From: Paraburkholderia nodosa
GTDB taxonomy: Bacteria; Pseudomonadota; Gammaproteobacteria; Burkholderiales; Burkholderiaceae
Assembly (NCBI RefSeq): GCF_001718195.1
Contig: NZ_MCNV01000016.1
Span: forward strand, 1-64,000
Length of the DNA: 64,000 nt
Reading direction: 5' to 3'
The notes under the pieces are model-generated. The model saw only the letters and a program-made list of their open reading frames with translations, was not told where the DNA came from and searched no databases. The translations under genes were made by a program, and so were the position numbers. Shown in pieces: positions 53,316 to 62,097 of the stretch. Numbering within the stretch: the stretch's first letter is position 1; each line of letters begins with the position of its first letter.

Positions 53316-53936
53316 ATGGCATCCGAGCACCCATCCCAACCCCTGTCCCGCTCCCCCGGCCGCCCACGCGAGTTCGACATGGCAACCGTCGTGGACGGCG
53401 CCGTGCGCGTTTTCCGCGAGCGCGGTTACCACGCCACCTCCGTAGGCGATCTCAGCGAAGCAACGGGCCTGACAGCAGGGAGCCTCTACAAGGCATTCGG
53501 CGACAAGCGCGGTGTCTTTCTCGCCGCGTTCGACCATTACGTCACTACGCGCAACGCCGAACTGCGTCATCGCCTCGACAAGCAGTCCAAAGCAAGCGAG
53601 AAGATCCGCGTCATCTTCCTTTTCTACGCCGAATCTTCCCATGGCAGCGAGGGTCGGCGCGGATGCCTCGTGGTTTCCAGCGCAACGGCGCTCGCCACTT
53701 TCGACGACGAAGTCGCCACGCGCATCGAAGCCGCCATGCGGCGCACCGAAGAGATGCTGCGCGAACTCCTCCAGCAAGGCCAGCAAGACGGCTCGGTTGC
53801 AGCGGAAGTCCATGTCCCGGCGATGGCGCGCACGTTGCTCGCCCTGCTCCACGGCTTTCGTTTGATCGGCAAATCCGGGCGCACGCAGCGCGACATGCTT
53901 GCCGCGGCCGACGAAGCCATGCGCTTGCTGCGTTGA
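53316..53936 (+). CDS. TetR/AcrR-family repressor
   Basis: A 206-residue TetR regulator. The DNA-binding domain (residues about 18-65) reads RPREFDMATVVDGAVRVFRE with GLTAGSLYKAFGDKRG; the C-domain is all helical. It is followed by an alpha/beta hydrolase 76 bases downstream, with the same palindrome class in both promoters, so it probably represses itself and the hydrolase. The ligand is probably a hydrolase substrate or product (inference). Confidence 0.92.
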   Translation: MASEHPSQPLSRSPGRPREFDMATVVDGAVRVFRERGYHATSVGDLSEATGLTAGSLYKAFGDKRGVFLAAFDHYVTTRNAELRHRLDKQSKASEKIRVIFLFYAESSHGSEGRRGCLVVSSATALATFDDEVATRIEAAMRRTEEMLRELLQQGQQDGSVAAEVHVPAMARTLLALLHGFRLIGKSGRTQRDMLAAADEAMRLLR

Positions 53937-53952
53937 AAATTTTTTAGCCAAT

Positions 53953-53972
53953 TTGGAAATGAATATTTCCAA
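53953..53972 (+). promoter_or_regulatory. Second TetR operator, before the hydrolase
   Basis: TTGGAAAT-gaat-ATTTCCAA (53953-53972) has the same GGAAAT-N4-ATTTCC core as the operator at 53287. It lies 40 bases upstream of the hydrolase start. Confidence 0.65.
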
Positions 53973-54012
53973 TCTTCGCCTACGTTCCTCAAATCCATAG
54001 GAGCTTCACGCC

Positions 54013-54933
54013 ATGAATACGCTCTCACGCATCATCGACCACGGTCCAGCGTCGCTGGCCGACCCCGTCCTGCCCGGCTTCGCGCATCGCTTCGAAACTG
54101 TCGAAGGCACACGGCTCCATTACGTAATCGGCGGAAATAAGGATGGCGAAACAGTCGTGCTGCTGGCAGGCTATCCGGAAAGCTGGTTCGCGTGGCGCAA
54201 TGTCATGCCGCTGCTCGCCGGGCGTTATCGCGTGATCGCACCGGACCTGCCCGGCCAGGGCGACTCCGACCGCCCACAAGGTGGCTACGACACGCAATCG
54301 CTCGCAACCGCCCTGCACACGCTGCTCGGCAAGCTCGGAGCACGCCGCTATCACCTCGCCGCTCATGATGTCGGCGCCTGGGTCGCTTACCCTTATGCGG
54401 CACTGTTCGGCGATGAAGTGTCGAGCCTTGCGTTGCTCGACGCCGGCATTCCCGGCATCACGCTGCCGGAAGCGCTGCCAGTCGCGCCCGAGCGCGCGTG
54501 GCGCACCTGGCACTTCGCCTTCCATGCGGTGCCCGATCTGCCGGAGCTGCTGATAGCGGGCAAGGAGCGCGCGTATCTGGAGTGGTTTCTGCGCCGCAAA
54601 ACGGCGAATCCGCAAACCTTCACGGATGCCGATATCGACGAATATCTGCGCGTGTTCACGAAGGAAGGCGGATTGCGCGCGGGGCTGGCCTACTACCGAG
54701 CGGCCGATGTTTCGGCGCGTCAGAATCGCGAGTTGAGCACGCGCGGCAAATTGCGGATGCCCGTTCTCGCGCTGAGCGCCGATCAGGGCTCGATTGCCGA
54801 CATGGCCGGTCCGCTGCGCCCTTACGCCGATGAGGTGCAAGGCGCGACGCTGGCCCACTGCGGCCATTTCCTGCCGGAGGAGCAGCCCGCGGCGGTGGCC
54901 GAAGCATTGCTGCATTTCTTCGGCCAGACCTGA
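54013..54933 (+). CDS. Alpha/beta hydrolase (epoxide hydrolase/dehalogenase-like)
   Basis: A 306-residue alpha/beta hydrolase of the epoxide hydrolase type. The nucleophile is Asp in HLAAHDVGAWVAY (not Ser), the oxyanion loop is LLAGYPESWFAWRN, and the late His is in CGHFLPEEQP. Such Asp nucleophiles occur in epoxide hydrolases and haloacid dehalogenases. It is controlled by the adjacent TetR gene through the operator at 53953. ATAGGAGC precedes the start. Confidence 0.92.
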   Translation: MNTLSRIIDHGPASLADPVLPGFAHRFETVEGTRLHYVIGGNKDGETVVLLAGYPESWFAWRNVMPLLAGRYRVIAPDLPGQGDSDRPQGGYDTQSLATALHTLLGKLGARRYHLAAHDVGAWVAYPYAALFGDEVSSLALLDAGIPGITLPEALPVAPERAWRTWHFAFHAVPDLPELLIAGKERAYLEWFLRRKTANPQTFTDADIDEYLRVFTKEGGLRAGLAYYRAADVSARQNRELSTRGKLRMPVLALSADQGSIADMAGPLRPYADEVQGATLAHCGHFLPEEQPAAVAEALLHFFGQT

Positions 54934-54945
54934 CTCGGGCCGGCG

Positions 54946-55689
54946 TTACTCCGGTGCTTCGACCGTGGTCACCGCCGAGGAGAACACATACCCCTCGCTG
55001 CGCAGCGTCTTGATGTAACGCGGCTCGCGCGCCTCGTCGCGCAGGCGCTGGCGCAACCGGCTCACGAGCAGGTCGATCGAGCGGTCGAACGCGTCGGCCT
55101 GGCGGCCTTGCGTGAGGCTCAGCAGCTGGTCGCGCGTCAGCACGCGCTGCGGATGGTCGAGAAACACGCGCAACAGCCGGTATTCCGCGCCGCTCAGCGC
55201 GACGATCGTGCCCTCGGCGTCGAGCAGATGCCGCGCCGTGGTGTCGAGTCGCCAGTCGCCGAACGCGAGCAGTTGCGCCGCCTCGCTCACTTCCATGCCC
55301 GGCGGCAGCATGCGTGTGCGGCGCAGCACCGAGCGGATGCGGGCGAACAGTTCGCGCACGGCGAACGGCTTGGGTAGATAGTCGTCGGCGCCCATTTCGA
55401 GGCCCACGATGCGGTCAGTCTCTTCGTTGCGCGCAGTGAGCATCACCACGGGCACGGCGCGGAACTTGCCCGCACGCAGCTCGCGGCATAGCACGAGCCC
55501 GTCGTCGCCGGGCATCATGAGGTCGAGCACGATCAGGTCGGGCGCGCCACCCTCCAGCACCGAGCGCATTTCTCGCCCGTTCGCGGCCAGCGACACGCGC
55601 ATGCCGTTCTTTTCGAGGTAGGCTCCGACCAGTTCACGTATGCCGCGATCGTCATCGACGATCAGAACGTGATCCATCTTTTCCGTCAT
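54946..55689 (-). CDS. OmpR-family response regulator
   Basis: A 247-residue response regulator. The receiver domain has the acidic pair DDD at 12-14, phospho-acceptor Asp56 in LIVLDLMMPGDDG and Lys in LPKPF; the C-terminal winged helix reads LSGAEYRLLRVFLDHPQRVL and ends in YIKTLRSEGYVFSS. The start at 55689 has GGAG upstream; the frame continues further without support. The cognate kinase is probably the sensor at 56841, although a GFA gene and an opposite-strand cupin gene separate them. Confidence 0.92.
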   Translation of the reverse strand: MTEKMDHVLIVDDDRGIRELVGAYLEKNGMRVSLAANGREMRSVLEGGAPDLIVLDLMMPGDDGLVLCRELRAGKFRAVPVVMLTARNEETDRIVGLEMGADDYLPKPFAVRELFARIRSVLRRTRMLPPGMEVSEAAQLLAFGDWRLDTTARHLLDAEGTIVALSGAEYRLLRVFLDHPQRVLTRDQLLSLTQGRQADAFDRSIDLLVSRLRQRLRDEAREPRYIKTLRSEGYVFSSAVTTVEAPE

Positions 55690-55816
55690 TGGTATTTTTC
55701 TCCTTGCGCCCGAGGCGTGAACGGGTTTCTGCGATGCACGAACAGTACACCGGATGCGCAATCTCCGCAGCCAGGCCGCTCGCCGCGAAGAACAGGATGG
55801 CGAGCAGGCGTTTCAT
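55652..55816 (-). CDS. Small exported ORF overlapping GFA and response-regulator genes
   Basis: A 54-residue frame with a strong ribosome-binding site (GGAGGACGC before ATG). It starts with a signal-peptide-like MKRLLAILFFAASGLAAEIA, then VYCSCIAETRS, and a basic tail. Its ATG overlaps the stop of the GFA gene (ATGA) and its 3' end overlaps the start of the response regulator in another frame, a layout that allows translational coupling. It may be a genuine small periplasmic peptide or the surviving start of a lost gene. Confidence 0.35.
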   Translation of the reverse strand: MKRLLAILFFAASGLAAEIAHPVYCSCIAETRSRLGRKEKNTNDGKDGSRSDRR

Positions 55817-56196
55817 GCGTCCTCCACCAGGGAAAGACTCGCACCGTCGGCAACCGACGCTTCGAGCGCGTAGACGTCCAAACCCTCCAGGCAGCCGAGA
55901 TTGACGCGCCAGCGCGCCGGGTCCCTGCGCGTCTGGTGAAACGGATAAATGCCGCAGTGACTGCAGAAAAAGTGCTTCGCCACGCCCGTATTGAACTGGT
56001 ACAGCGTGAGCGCGTCTTCGCCCGCGAGGATCGTCAGTTCACGGCCCTCGAACGGCGGGCTCATCAGCGCGCCCTTGCGGCGGCACAGGCTGCAGTTGCA
56101 ACGCCCGGCCGGCTCGATCGGCGTGTGGACTTCGAACTTTACCGCACCGCAATGACAGGAACCCTTCCAGCGGGTCGTGCTCGTCGACGTGCTCAT
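55813..56196 (-). CDS. GFA-family zinc-binding protein
   Basis: A 127-residue member of the glutathione-dependent formaldehyde-activating (GFA/CENP-V) family. Cysteines at the zinc sites are visible: GSCHCGAVKFE, RCNCSLCRRKGA and FCSHCGIYPFH. Members carry structural zinc and a second pair near the glutathione site; true formaldehyde activity is established only for some. GGAG before the ATG at 56196 decides the start. In the same direction as the response regulator, and possibly one transcript with it. Confidence 0.9.
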   Translation of the reverse strand: MSTSTSTTRWKGSCHCGAVKFEVHTPIEPAGRCNCSLCRRKGALMSPPFEGRELTILAGEDALTLYQFNTGVAKHFFCSHCGIYPFHQTRRDPARWRVNLGCLEGLDVYALEASVADGASLSLVEDA

Positions 56197-56428
56197 CTTG
56201 CTCTCCATTATTTCGATGGGTGATGGATAGCGCGCCACCCGCCGCGTACAACCTGGAACCGCCCCGCCCGATTCGGGACGACAATGACCGCTAGCGCCCA
56301 TCCGGCGCGACGCATATCGACCTGAAATGGCCGGCGATGACCACAGCCGGGCCAGCCACAAACCGGCATTGTTTATGCTCGCAAGCTGATAGCGAGCGAA
56401 ACGCAGAGAACGGCTCCAGGAGGTCCCC

Positions 56429-56794
56429 ATGAAATGTCTGCGCATCTACGCCGACGCCCAGGGTGAGTCCCATTTCGAGGACATCGATATCCCGCTCACG
56501 CCACTCGAGCTCTTTCCGAACATCCCGCCCATTTACCTGTCGACGTGGGAGCCGGCGAAGGCGGTGCGCTTCGGCTGGGTGCCGGCCGGCCTCAACGAGG
56601 CGGACTGGCACACCACGCCGGTTCGTCAGTTCGTGATCTGGATGACCGGCTGGGTCGAGTTCGAAACGAGCGACGGCGACACGCGCCACTGCGAGCCGGG
56701 CACGGTCGTGCTGTGCGAAGACACCATTGGCAAGGGCCATCGCTCGCGCCATCCCGAGGAAGGCCAGTTCAACGTGTTCATTCCGCTCGCCTGA
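56429..56794 (+). CDS. Cupin-fold protein inserted between kinase and regulator genes
   Basis: A 121-residue cytoplasmic cupin-like protein. The central part is PVRQFVIWMTGWVEFETSDG and ends with HRSRHPEEGQFNVFIPL; metal-binding residues seem reduced (His in WHTTPVRQF, HRSRH). CCAGGAGG precedes the ATG. It lies on the plus strand between the minus-strand GFA gene and histidine kinase, interrupting the expected two-component operon. Role unknown. Confidence 0.85.
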   Translation: MKCLRIYADAQGESHFEDIDIPLTPLELFPNIPPIYLSTWEPAKAVRFGWVPAGLNEADWHTTPVRQFVIWMTGWVEFETSDGDTRHCEPGTVVLCEDTIGKGHRSRHPEEGQFNVFIPLA

Positions 56795-56840
56795 GTAACC
56801 GCTTGATTCGCACGACCGGGCGCTCGTGGCGCGCCGCCAT

Positions 56841-58217
56841 TCACGCCTGCGCGCCGCGCAGCACGAGCCGCCCTTCCAGGCCGCCTTCGGGCCGGTTGCG
56901 CAGCGTGAGTTCCGCGCCCATCGCCACGGCGAGCTGGCGCGAGATTGCGAGACCGAGACCCGTGCCGCCCGTGCCCCGGTTGCGCGAGGTCTCGAGCCGG
57001 TAGAACGGCTCGAACACCTTCTCGAGCGCTTCCTCCGGAATGCCGGGACCGCTGTCGAGCACCGAGATCGTGACGGTCTTGTCCCGCGGCGACGCGCTCA
57101 CCTCGATGGCCGCCGTGCTCCCGTACTTCAGCGCGTTATCGACGAGATTGCCGACGATGCGACGCAACGCCTGCACGCGCGTGACGATCGCCACGTTCAG
57201 GCGGCGCTCGAAGGTCACGGGCGAGCCCGCATCCACGTAGTCGCATACGAGGCTGTCGAGCAGCGCATCCAGGTCGACGCGGGCGGGCGCTTCGCCGGTG
57301 CCGTGCAGCGTACGCGCGTAGGCCACGCCCTCCTTCACCAGCTGCTCCATCTCGTGCAGGTCCTGCGCGAGCTTGCCCGCTTGCGCTTCGTCGTCCATCT
57401 GGTCCACGCGCAGGCGCATGCGCGTGATCGGCGTCTGCAAATCGTGGGAGATGGCCGCGAGAATCTGCATGCGCTCGGCCACGTGCGCCGAGATGCGCTC
57501 CTGCATCGCGTTGAACGCTCGCGCCGCGCGCGCCACTTCGGAGGGCCCTTCTTCCTCCAGACGCTCCGCCTTCAGGTCCGGGCCGAGCGCGTCGGCCACA
57601 CGCGCGAGTTCGTGCAGCGGCCGCGTGGCGGTGCGCACCGCGAACCAGCAGCACGCCGCCAGCACGACGAGCTGGGCGATGAGCACGGCCGGCAGCCAGC
57701 CCGACAGGGGCAGCGCGGGACCCGGGCGGTAATCGATCGTGAGCGGCGAGCCGTCCGACAGCTGCAGGTGGATCTGCAGGCGTTCGTGCTTGCCGGGCAC
57801 CGAATTGGTCGTGAGCGCGTACTTGTCACCCAGGCCCGCCGCGATGGCCGAGGCCACGTTCTTCGAGCGGCTCGCTTCGGGCGGCTCGCCCGGCGTGCCG
57901 GGACCGAGGATGAAGCTATACGTGCGCCGCGCGAGCTGCGGCAGCCACGCGGCACGTTCGGCGGCGGGCAGATGGTCGAGCAGCGCCACGGAGATGGCGA
58001 CTTCGCGCGAGATGTAATTGGTCATCATGTTCGCGGTGGCGTCGTTGCGCTCGGTCATCGTGAGCTTGAACGACAGCCCCTGCGCGAGCGCGAGGCCGAC
58101 GCAAAGGATCAGGGCGAGGCGCGCGAACAGCGTGCGCGGCCAGTGCAGCGCGCGCATTGCCGCGCCGCCCGCTAAAACCGGCGGTGTGCGGCGGGCCGCA
58201 AGTCCATCGGCGTGCAT
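56841..58217 (-). CDS. Two-component sensor histidine kinase
   Basis: A 458-residue membrane kinase. Two helices (LFARLALILCVGLALAQGL and LIAQLVVLAACCWFAV) frame a periplasmic sensor of about 130 residues. HAMP-type ATRPLHELARVADALGPDLK precedes the H-box AAISHDLQTPITRMRLRVD, N-box GNLVDNALKYG, and the G boxes VLDSGPGIP and GTGGTGLGLAISRQL. It is an EnvZ-like class partner of the response regulator at 54946. Start at 58217 (MHADGLAARR) chosen as the first plausible ATG; one 30 codons earlier also exists. Confidence 0.92.
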   Translation of the reverse strand: MHADGLAARRTPPVLAGGAAMRALHWPRTLFARLALILCVGLALAQGLSFKLTMTERNDATANMMTNYISREVAISVALLDHLPAAERAAWLPQLARRTYSFILGPGTPGEPPEASRSKNVASAIAAGLGDKYALTTNSVPGKHERLQIHLQLSDGSPLTIDYRPGPALPLSGWLPAVLIAQLVVLAACCWFAVRTATRPLHELARVADALGPDLKAERLEEEGPSEVARAARAFNAMQERISAHVAERMQILAAISHDLQTPITRMRLRVDQMDDEAQAGKLAQDLHEMEQLVKEGVAYARTLHGTGEAPARVDLDALLDSLVCDYVDAGSPVTFERRLNVAIVTRVQALRRIVGNLVDNALKYGSTAAIEVSASPRDKTVTISVLDSGPGIPEEALEKVFEPFYRLETSRNRGTGGTGLGLAISRQLAVAMGAELTLRNRPEGGLEGRLVLRGAQA

Positions 58218-58343
58218 GTTCGGACTCCGTGTGCAGGGAATGATGCGTTTATACCCCATGCCGCGAGCGGCTTTGTATCCCACTGTATCGGCGCGGGCAC
58301 GGGACACAATACATTGCAGGTCGGTTCATTTCACCGCGTCCTT

Positions 58344-59264
58344 TCATGTTTGCGGCTTGCGCTGCGGTGCGGCATCGGCCCATTCGCGCACGGCCTGCGC
58401 GAACAGGCGCAGCGCCGCGGGCGGATGGCGATTGGCCGGATAGTAAAGGCAGAGCCCCGAAAACACCGGCCCCCACTCGGGTAGCAGGTGGACGAGCCGC
58501 CCGCCAGCCACATGCTCGGCCACGAGCGTTTCCGGCACCCAGGCCACGCCCACCCCGGCGAGCGCCGCCTCGACCATCAGGTTGAGGTTGCCGAGCGTGA
58601 GCGGCCCGTCCACGTCGATGCTGGCGCTCTTGCCGCGGTGCGCGAAATCCCAGCGGAACAGCGCGCCGCTCTCGAAGCGAAAGCGGATACAGCGGTGCTG
58701 CTCGAGGTCGTGCGGCGCGCGCGGCGGCGCATGCTGCGCCAGATACGCGGGCGAGGCCACCGCGCCAAAGCGCATGTCCTGCGTGAAGCGCACGGCGATC
58801 ATGTCGCGCGGCACGTCTTCGAGCACGCGCACACCGGCGTCGAAGCCACCGGCCACGATATCCACGAGCCGCGAGTCCGCCACGAACTCCACGCGGATGT
58901 CCGGATAGCGGGCGAGGAACCCCGGCAGCACATGGCGAATCAGCGGGCGCGCCCCCGATTCCGAGGCGCTGACGCGGATCGATCCCGAAGGCCGGTTGCT
59001 CGCGGTCGCGACGTCGTTGACGGCGTCTTCGAGATCGGCCATGGCAGGCCGAACGCGGCTAAGCAGCCGCTCGCCCGCCTCGGTCAGCGCCACGGAGCGC
59101 GTGGTGCGGTTCAGGAGGCGCACGCCGAGCTTCGCCTCCAGGTTGCGCACGGTGTGGCTGAGCGCGGAAGGCGAAACGCCGAGCATGCGCGCCGCGCCGC
59201 TGAAGCTATGCTGCTCGGCGATCGTCACGAAGGCCGTCAGTTCGGATAAGCCGGTGCGCACCAT
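58344..59264 (-). CDS. LysR-family transcriptional regulator
   Basis: A 306-residue LysR protein: helix-turn-helix LTAFVTIAEQHSFSGAARML, then GVSPSALSHTVRNLEAKLGV; the effector domain has GFDAGVRVLEDVPRDMIAVR and SGLCLYYPANRHPPAALRLF. It is divergent from the aldo/keto reductase at 59407 with 142 bases between, the classic layout for regulator and target. Many relatives control AKR or quinone-reductase genes. Confidence 0.93.
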   Translation of the reverse strand: MVRTGLSELTAFVTIAEQHSFSGAARMLGVSPSALSHTVRNLEAKLGVRLLNRTTRSVALTEAGERLLSRVRPAMADLEDAVNDVATASNRPSGSIRVSASESGARPLIRHVLPGFLARYPDIRVEFVADSRLVDIVAGGFDAGVRVLEDVPRDMIAVRFTQDMRFGAVASPAYLAQHAPPRAPHDLEQHRCIRFRFESGALFRWDFAHRGKSASIDVDGPLTLGNLNLMVEAALAGVGVAWVPETLVAEHVAGGRLVHLLPEWGPVFSGLCLYYPANRHPPAALRLFAQAVREWADAAPQRKPQT

Positions 59265-59406
59265 CTGTGAATTTCCTTCAATACCCCATGCAAGTTTAGC
59301 GGCATTGTTGAGTGGCCTGCAGGAACCTACACTCGGTCGGGTAGAAGGCGGCTTCCGTGCGAACAGGAGCGCCGGTCATTTCAGTTCACGCAAAAAGGAG
59401 CAAGAC

Positions 59407-60390
59407 ATGCAAAAGCGCACACTCGGCAAGAACGGCCTCGAAGTTTCCGCGTTGGGCCTTGGCTGCATGGGCTTAAGCTTCGGCTACGGCCCCGCCACCG
59501 AAAAGAACGACGCGATCCGCCTGATCCGCACGGCGTTCGAGCGCGGCGTCACGTTCTTCGACACGGCCGAAGTCTACGGGCCCTTCGTCAACGAGGAACT
59601 GGTTGGCGAGGCGCTCGCGCCGATTCGCGATCAGGTGGCGATCGCCACGAAGTTCGGCTTTCAGGACGGCGATTCGAAGAAGCCCATGGATAGCCGCCCC
59701 GAGCGCATCCGCGCCGTGGCCGAAGCATCGCTCAAGCGCCTGAAGACCGATCGCATCGACCTGTTCTATCAGCATCGCGTCGATCCGAACGTGCCGATGG
59801 AAGACGTGGCCGGCACGGTGAAGGACCTGGTCCGCGAGGGCAAGGTCAAGCACTTCGGCCTTTCCGAAGCGGGTGAGCAGTCGATCCGCCGCGCCCACGC
59901 CGTGCAGCCCGTCGCGGCGCTGCAGAGCGAGTATTCGCTCTGGTGGCGCGAGCCGGAGCACAAGGTGATGCCGGTTCTCGAGGAGCTGGGCATCGGTTTC
60001 GTGCCGTTCAGCCCGCTCGGCAAGGGCTTTCTGACCGGCGCGATCGACGAGCGCACGTCGTTCGACCAGAGCGACTTCCGCGCCATGGTGCCGCGCTTTA
60101 CGCAGGAGAACCGCAAGGCGAACGCGGAGCTGGTCGACGTGCTCGGCCGCCTGGCCGAGGGCAAAGGCGCGACGCGCGCGCAGATCGCGCTGGCCTGGCT
60201 GCTCGCGCAAAAGCCGTGGATCGTGCCGATTCCTGGCACCACGAAGCTTTCCCGGCTCGACGAGAACGTGGGCGCGGCCAGTGTCGAGTTGAGCGCCAGC
60301 GATCTCGCCGGGATCGAAGCGGCGCTCAACGAGATCCAGGTCGTGGGCGACCGCTATCCGGCCCAGTGGCAGCAGCGGGTGGATCGCTGA
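59407..60390 (+). CDS. Aldo/keto reductase
   Basis: A 327-residue aldo/keto reductase. The catalytic Asp, Tyr and Lys lie in FFDTAEVYGPF and ATKFGF, and the His in DLFYQHRVDP; NADPH-binding PIPGTTKLSRLDENVGA is near the C-terminus. AAGGAG precedes the ATG. Reduces carbonyl compounds with NADPH; substrate unknown. Divergent from the LysR gene at 58344 and probably regulated by it. Confidence 0.94.
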   Translation: MQKRTLGKNGLEVSALGLGCMGLSFGYGPATEKNDAIRLIRTAFERGVTFFDTAEVYGPFVNEELVGEALAPIRDQVAIATKFGFQDGDSKKPMDSRPERIRAVAEASLKRLKTDRIDLFYQHRVDPNVPMEDVAGTVKDLVREGKVKHFGLSEAGEQSIRRAHAVQPVAALQSEYSLWWREPEHKVMPVLEELGIGFVPFSPLGKGFLTGAIDERTSFDQSDFRAMVPRFTQENRKANAELVDVLGRLAEGKGATRAQIALAWLLAQKPWIVPIPGTTKLSRLDENVGAASVELSASDLAGIEAALNEIQVVGDRYPAQWQQRVDR

Positions 60391-60600
60391 GCCTGCGCGC
60401 ACGTGCCATGTTCGTCGGCAATGGGCCGGCTACAGATCCGCCGGTTCGACATCCCTCGCTATTCACCGGAACTGATAGAACCTGGCAGCTACTACGCGAG
60501 TCGCGAATCCGACCCGCGGCGAAGCGCGAAGGCAGAGGCGTGTTTTATCGCCGCGTGCAAGGGTCAGCTCGTGGGAACGCCCGCCATCGATGCGCCTGGC

Positions 60601-60642
60601 AAAAGCGAAGCCCCCGTTGACGAAAGGTCTCGGGGGCTTCGC
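60601..60642 (-). terminator. Rho-independent terminator for minus-strand transcription
   Basis: On the minus strand GCGAAGCCCCCG (60642-60631) pairs with CGGGGGCTTCGC (60616-60605) across 14 bases and is followed by TTTT. It would end transcripts from the decayed genes at 60795-61450; it also lies 210 bases after the aldo/keto reductase stop. Confidence 0.65.
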
Positions 60643-60794
60643 GCTGATCAGTCGGGTAAATATTGGCGAGCCGTCCGGAACGCACTCAGAGATCGGTGGC
60701 TGCCAGTGTGATCCGCTCGTTGACGAGTAGAGGATATCGATGCTCGATCAGGCGAACGAGCCTCGATTTATTGAGCGCAAATGCCAGCATGAGT

Positions 60795-61095
60795 TGTTAC
60801 GGGGATCCCTTGCCGTAGCGATTGCCGGCCACGGTCACGCTGAATCCGCCATTTAGTACGGAATCCATACCAACAGGATTGTGCTCGCCGGTCTGAAAGC
60901 CGAGATAACGCACGCGGCCGAGGCGGTCGTCGAAGCGCGTGAGCACGCTCATCGGCGTGATCTCATCGGTCGACACGTGTCTTTCAATGCGTCCGGCGTG
61001 ACGCCGGGCAGATCGGCGCCGTTCAATTGCCGCTCGACCTGCCCCGGGTCATTGCAAAGAAACAGTACGCGGCCGGTCAATTCCAGTGTTGCCAT
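60795..61095 (-). pseudogene. N-terminal fragment of an aconitase-family protein
   Basis: The start MATLELTGRVLFLCNDPGQV has AGGAG upstream. After a frameshift, HVSTDEITPMSVLTRFDDRL, then GRVRYLGFQTGEHNPVGMDS and FSVTVAGNRYGKG follow. This matches isopropylmalate dehydratase/aconitase-type proteins that begin with a swivel-like segment containing DxSTDEITP. Only about 90 of more than 600 residues are left. Confidence 0.55.
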
Positions 61096-61131
61096 CCAAT
61101 TTCTCCTTGAGGGGAAATCTAGACGGCGGCG

Positions 61132-61450
61132 TGCGGCGCGATGAAGTGCTCGATCGGCACCTGGCGCTCGAGGATATCCCCACGTCCGCGCGGTCTTCCA
61201 TACAGGCCCGCACTACACCGTCGCTGATCTGTTCGGTCAGGGCGATCTGCACGAGCGGGTAGCGCGCCTGAAAGTCCTTGAGCCGTTCCGGCAGAAAACC
61301 AATGATTGCGGACGCGTTAGCGAACAGGCGCACCACGCCCGCCACCTCGCCGCTGAGCGACCGGACTTCCCGCGCCAGCGACTGCAACTGGTCGTGCACC
61401 GCCACCGCGCTTGAAAACGCGTGACGGCCCGCCTCGGTCAACTCGACGCC
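61132..61450 (-). pseudogene. LysR effector-domain fragment
   Basis: The frame reads LTEAGRHAFSSAVAVHDQLQ, then VAGVVRLFANASAIIGFLPE and IALTEQISDGVVRACMEDRA, the linker helix and first half of a LysR effector domain. The helix-turn-helix and the second half are absent. A frameshift follows near 61170. Confidence 0.65.
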
Positions 61451-61454
61451 CTAC

Positions 61455-62097
61455 TTGCTCCCAATAATATCAATAGAGTCAATTAAAATCCGACCCGAAT
61501 AAAACAGAAAGCAATTTAAAAGGGAAATATAGACGAAAGAATAAATTACATCGATACACTTCAGGCCATCCCAGAACTGCCGATATAGCCGGCAATAGCA
61601 GGCGAAACACGCGATCCATGCAGTAAGCATTACCTTCTGCATTTGAGGTAATTAATACCTTGCTATTGGCGAAAATTGACTAAGTTTCGGTAATTGAAAC
61701 TCGAGCCAATTCGTGTGACATTTTGTTACGTCTGATTTTCACATGGCAGGGGGAATTATCGGTAATATCCGCCGCGCGTCTGACTTCAAGCAGTGACTTC
61801 GTAATCTTCGTCCGAAAAAATTGCGCACGTCTCCCCTCCTTCAGGGATCCAGCGCAGGGCCGAATTCCCGACGGGGCAGCCGTAGCGAGGGTGCAAGATT
61901 TACCCACGTGAAAGCAAGGACAGATACGCACGTTCGCGCAATAGCGCGAGCCGCGCGGCGCACGTAGCGGGCGCAGGGCTCATCGAGCCGTTGTGCAGCG
62001 TCCGTTAAATCTCATTCTTCAGACCTTAGCCAGCATCCGAGCGCTATCGCGCGCCGTCGCCGGCTGGGCGTCGTTTTGTCTTTTTTTTCTTCGATCG
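61455..62097. other. AT-rich intergenic region before the lipoprotein gene
   Basis: Roughly 640 bases, with 61455-61740 far richer in A and T than the rest of the window. A 63-residue hydrophobic minus-strand frame (61451-61642) has no recognised homology and is probably chance. The last 40 bases are T-rich (GTCTTTTTTTTC) and adjoin the lipoprotein start, so the promoter of that gene is probably here. Confidence 0.4.

Noticed and set aside
56826..58175. 449-codon plus-strand frame opposite the histidine kinase
   Set aside because: Arg-rich antisense shadow; the minus strand carries all kinase motifs.
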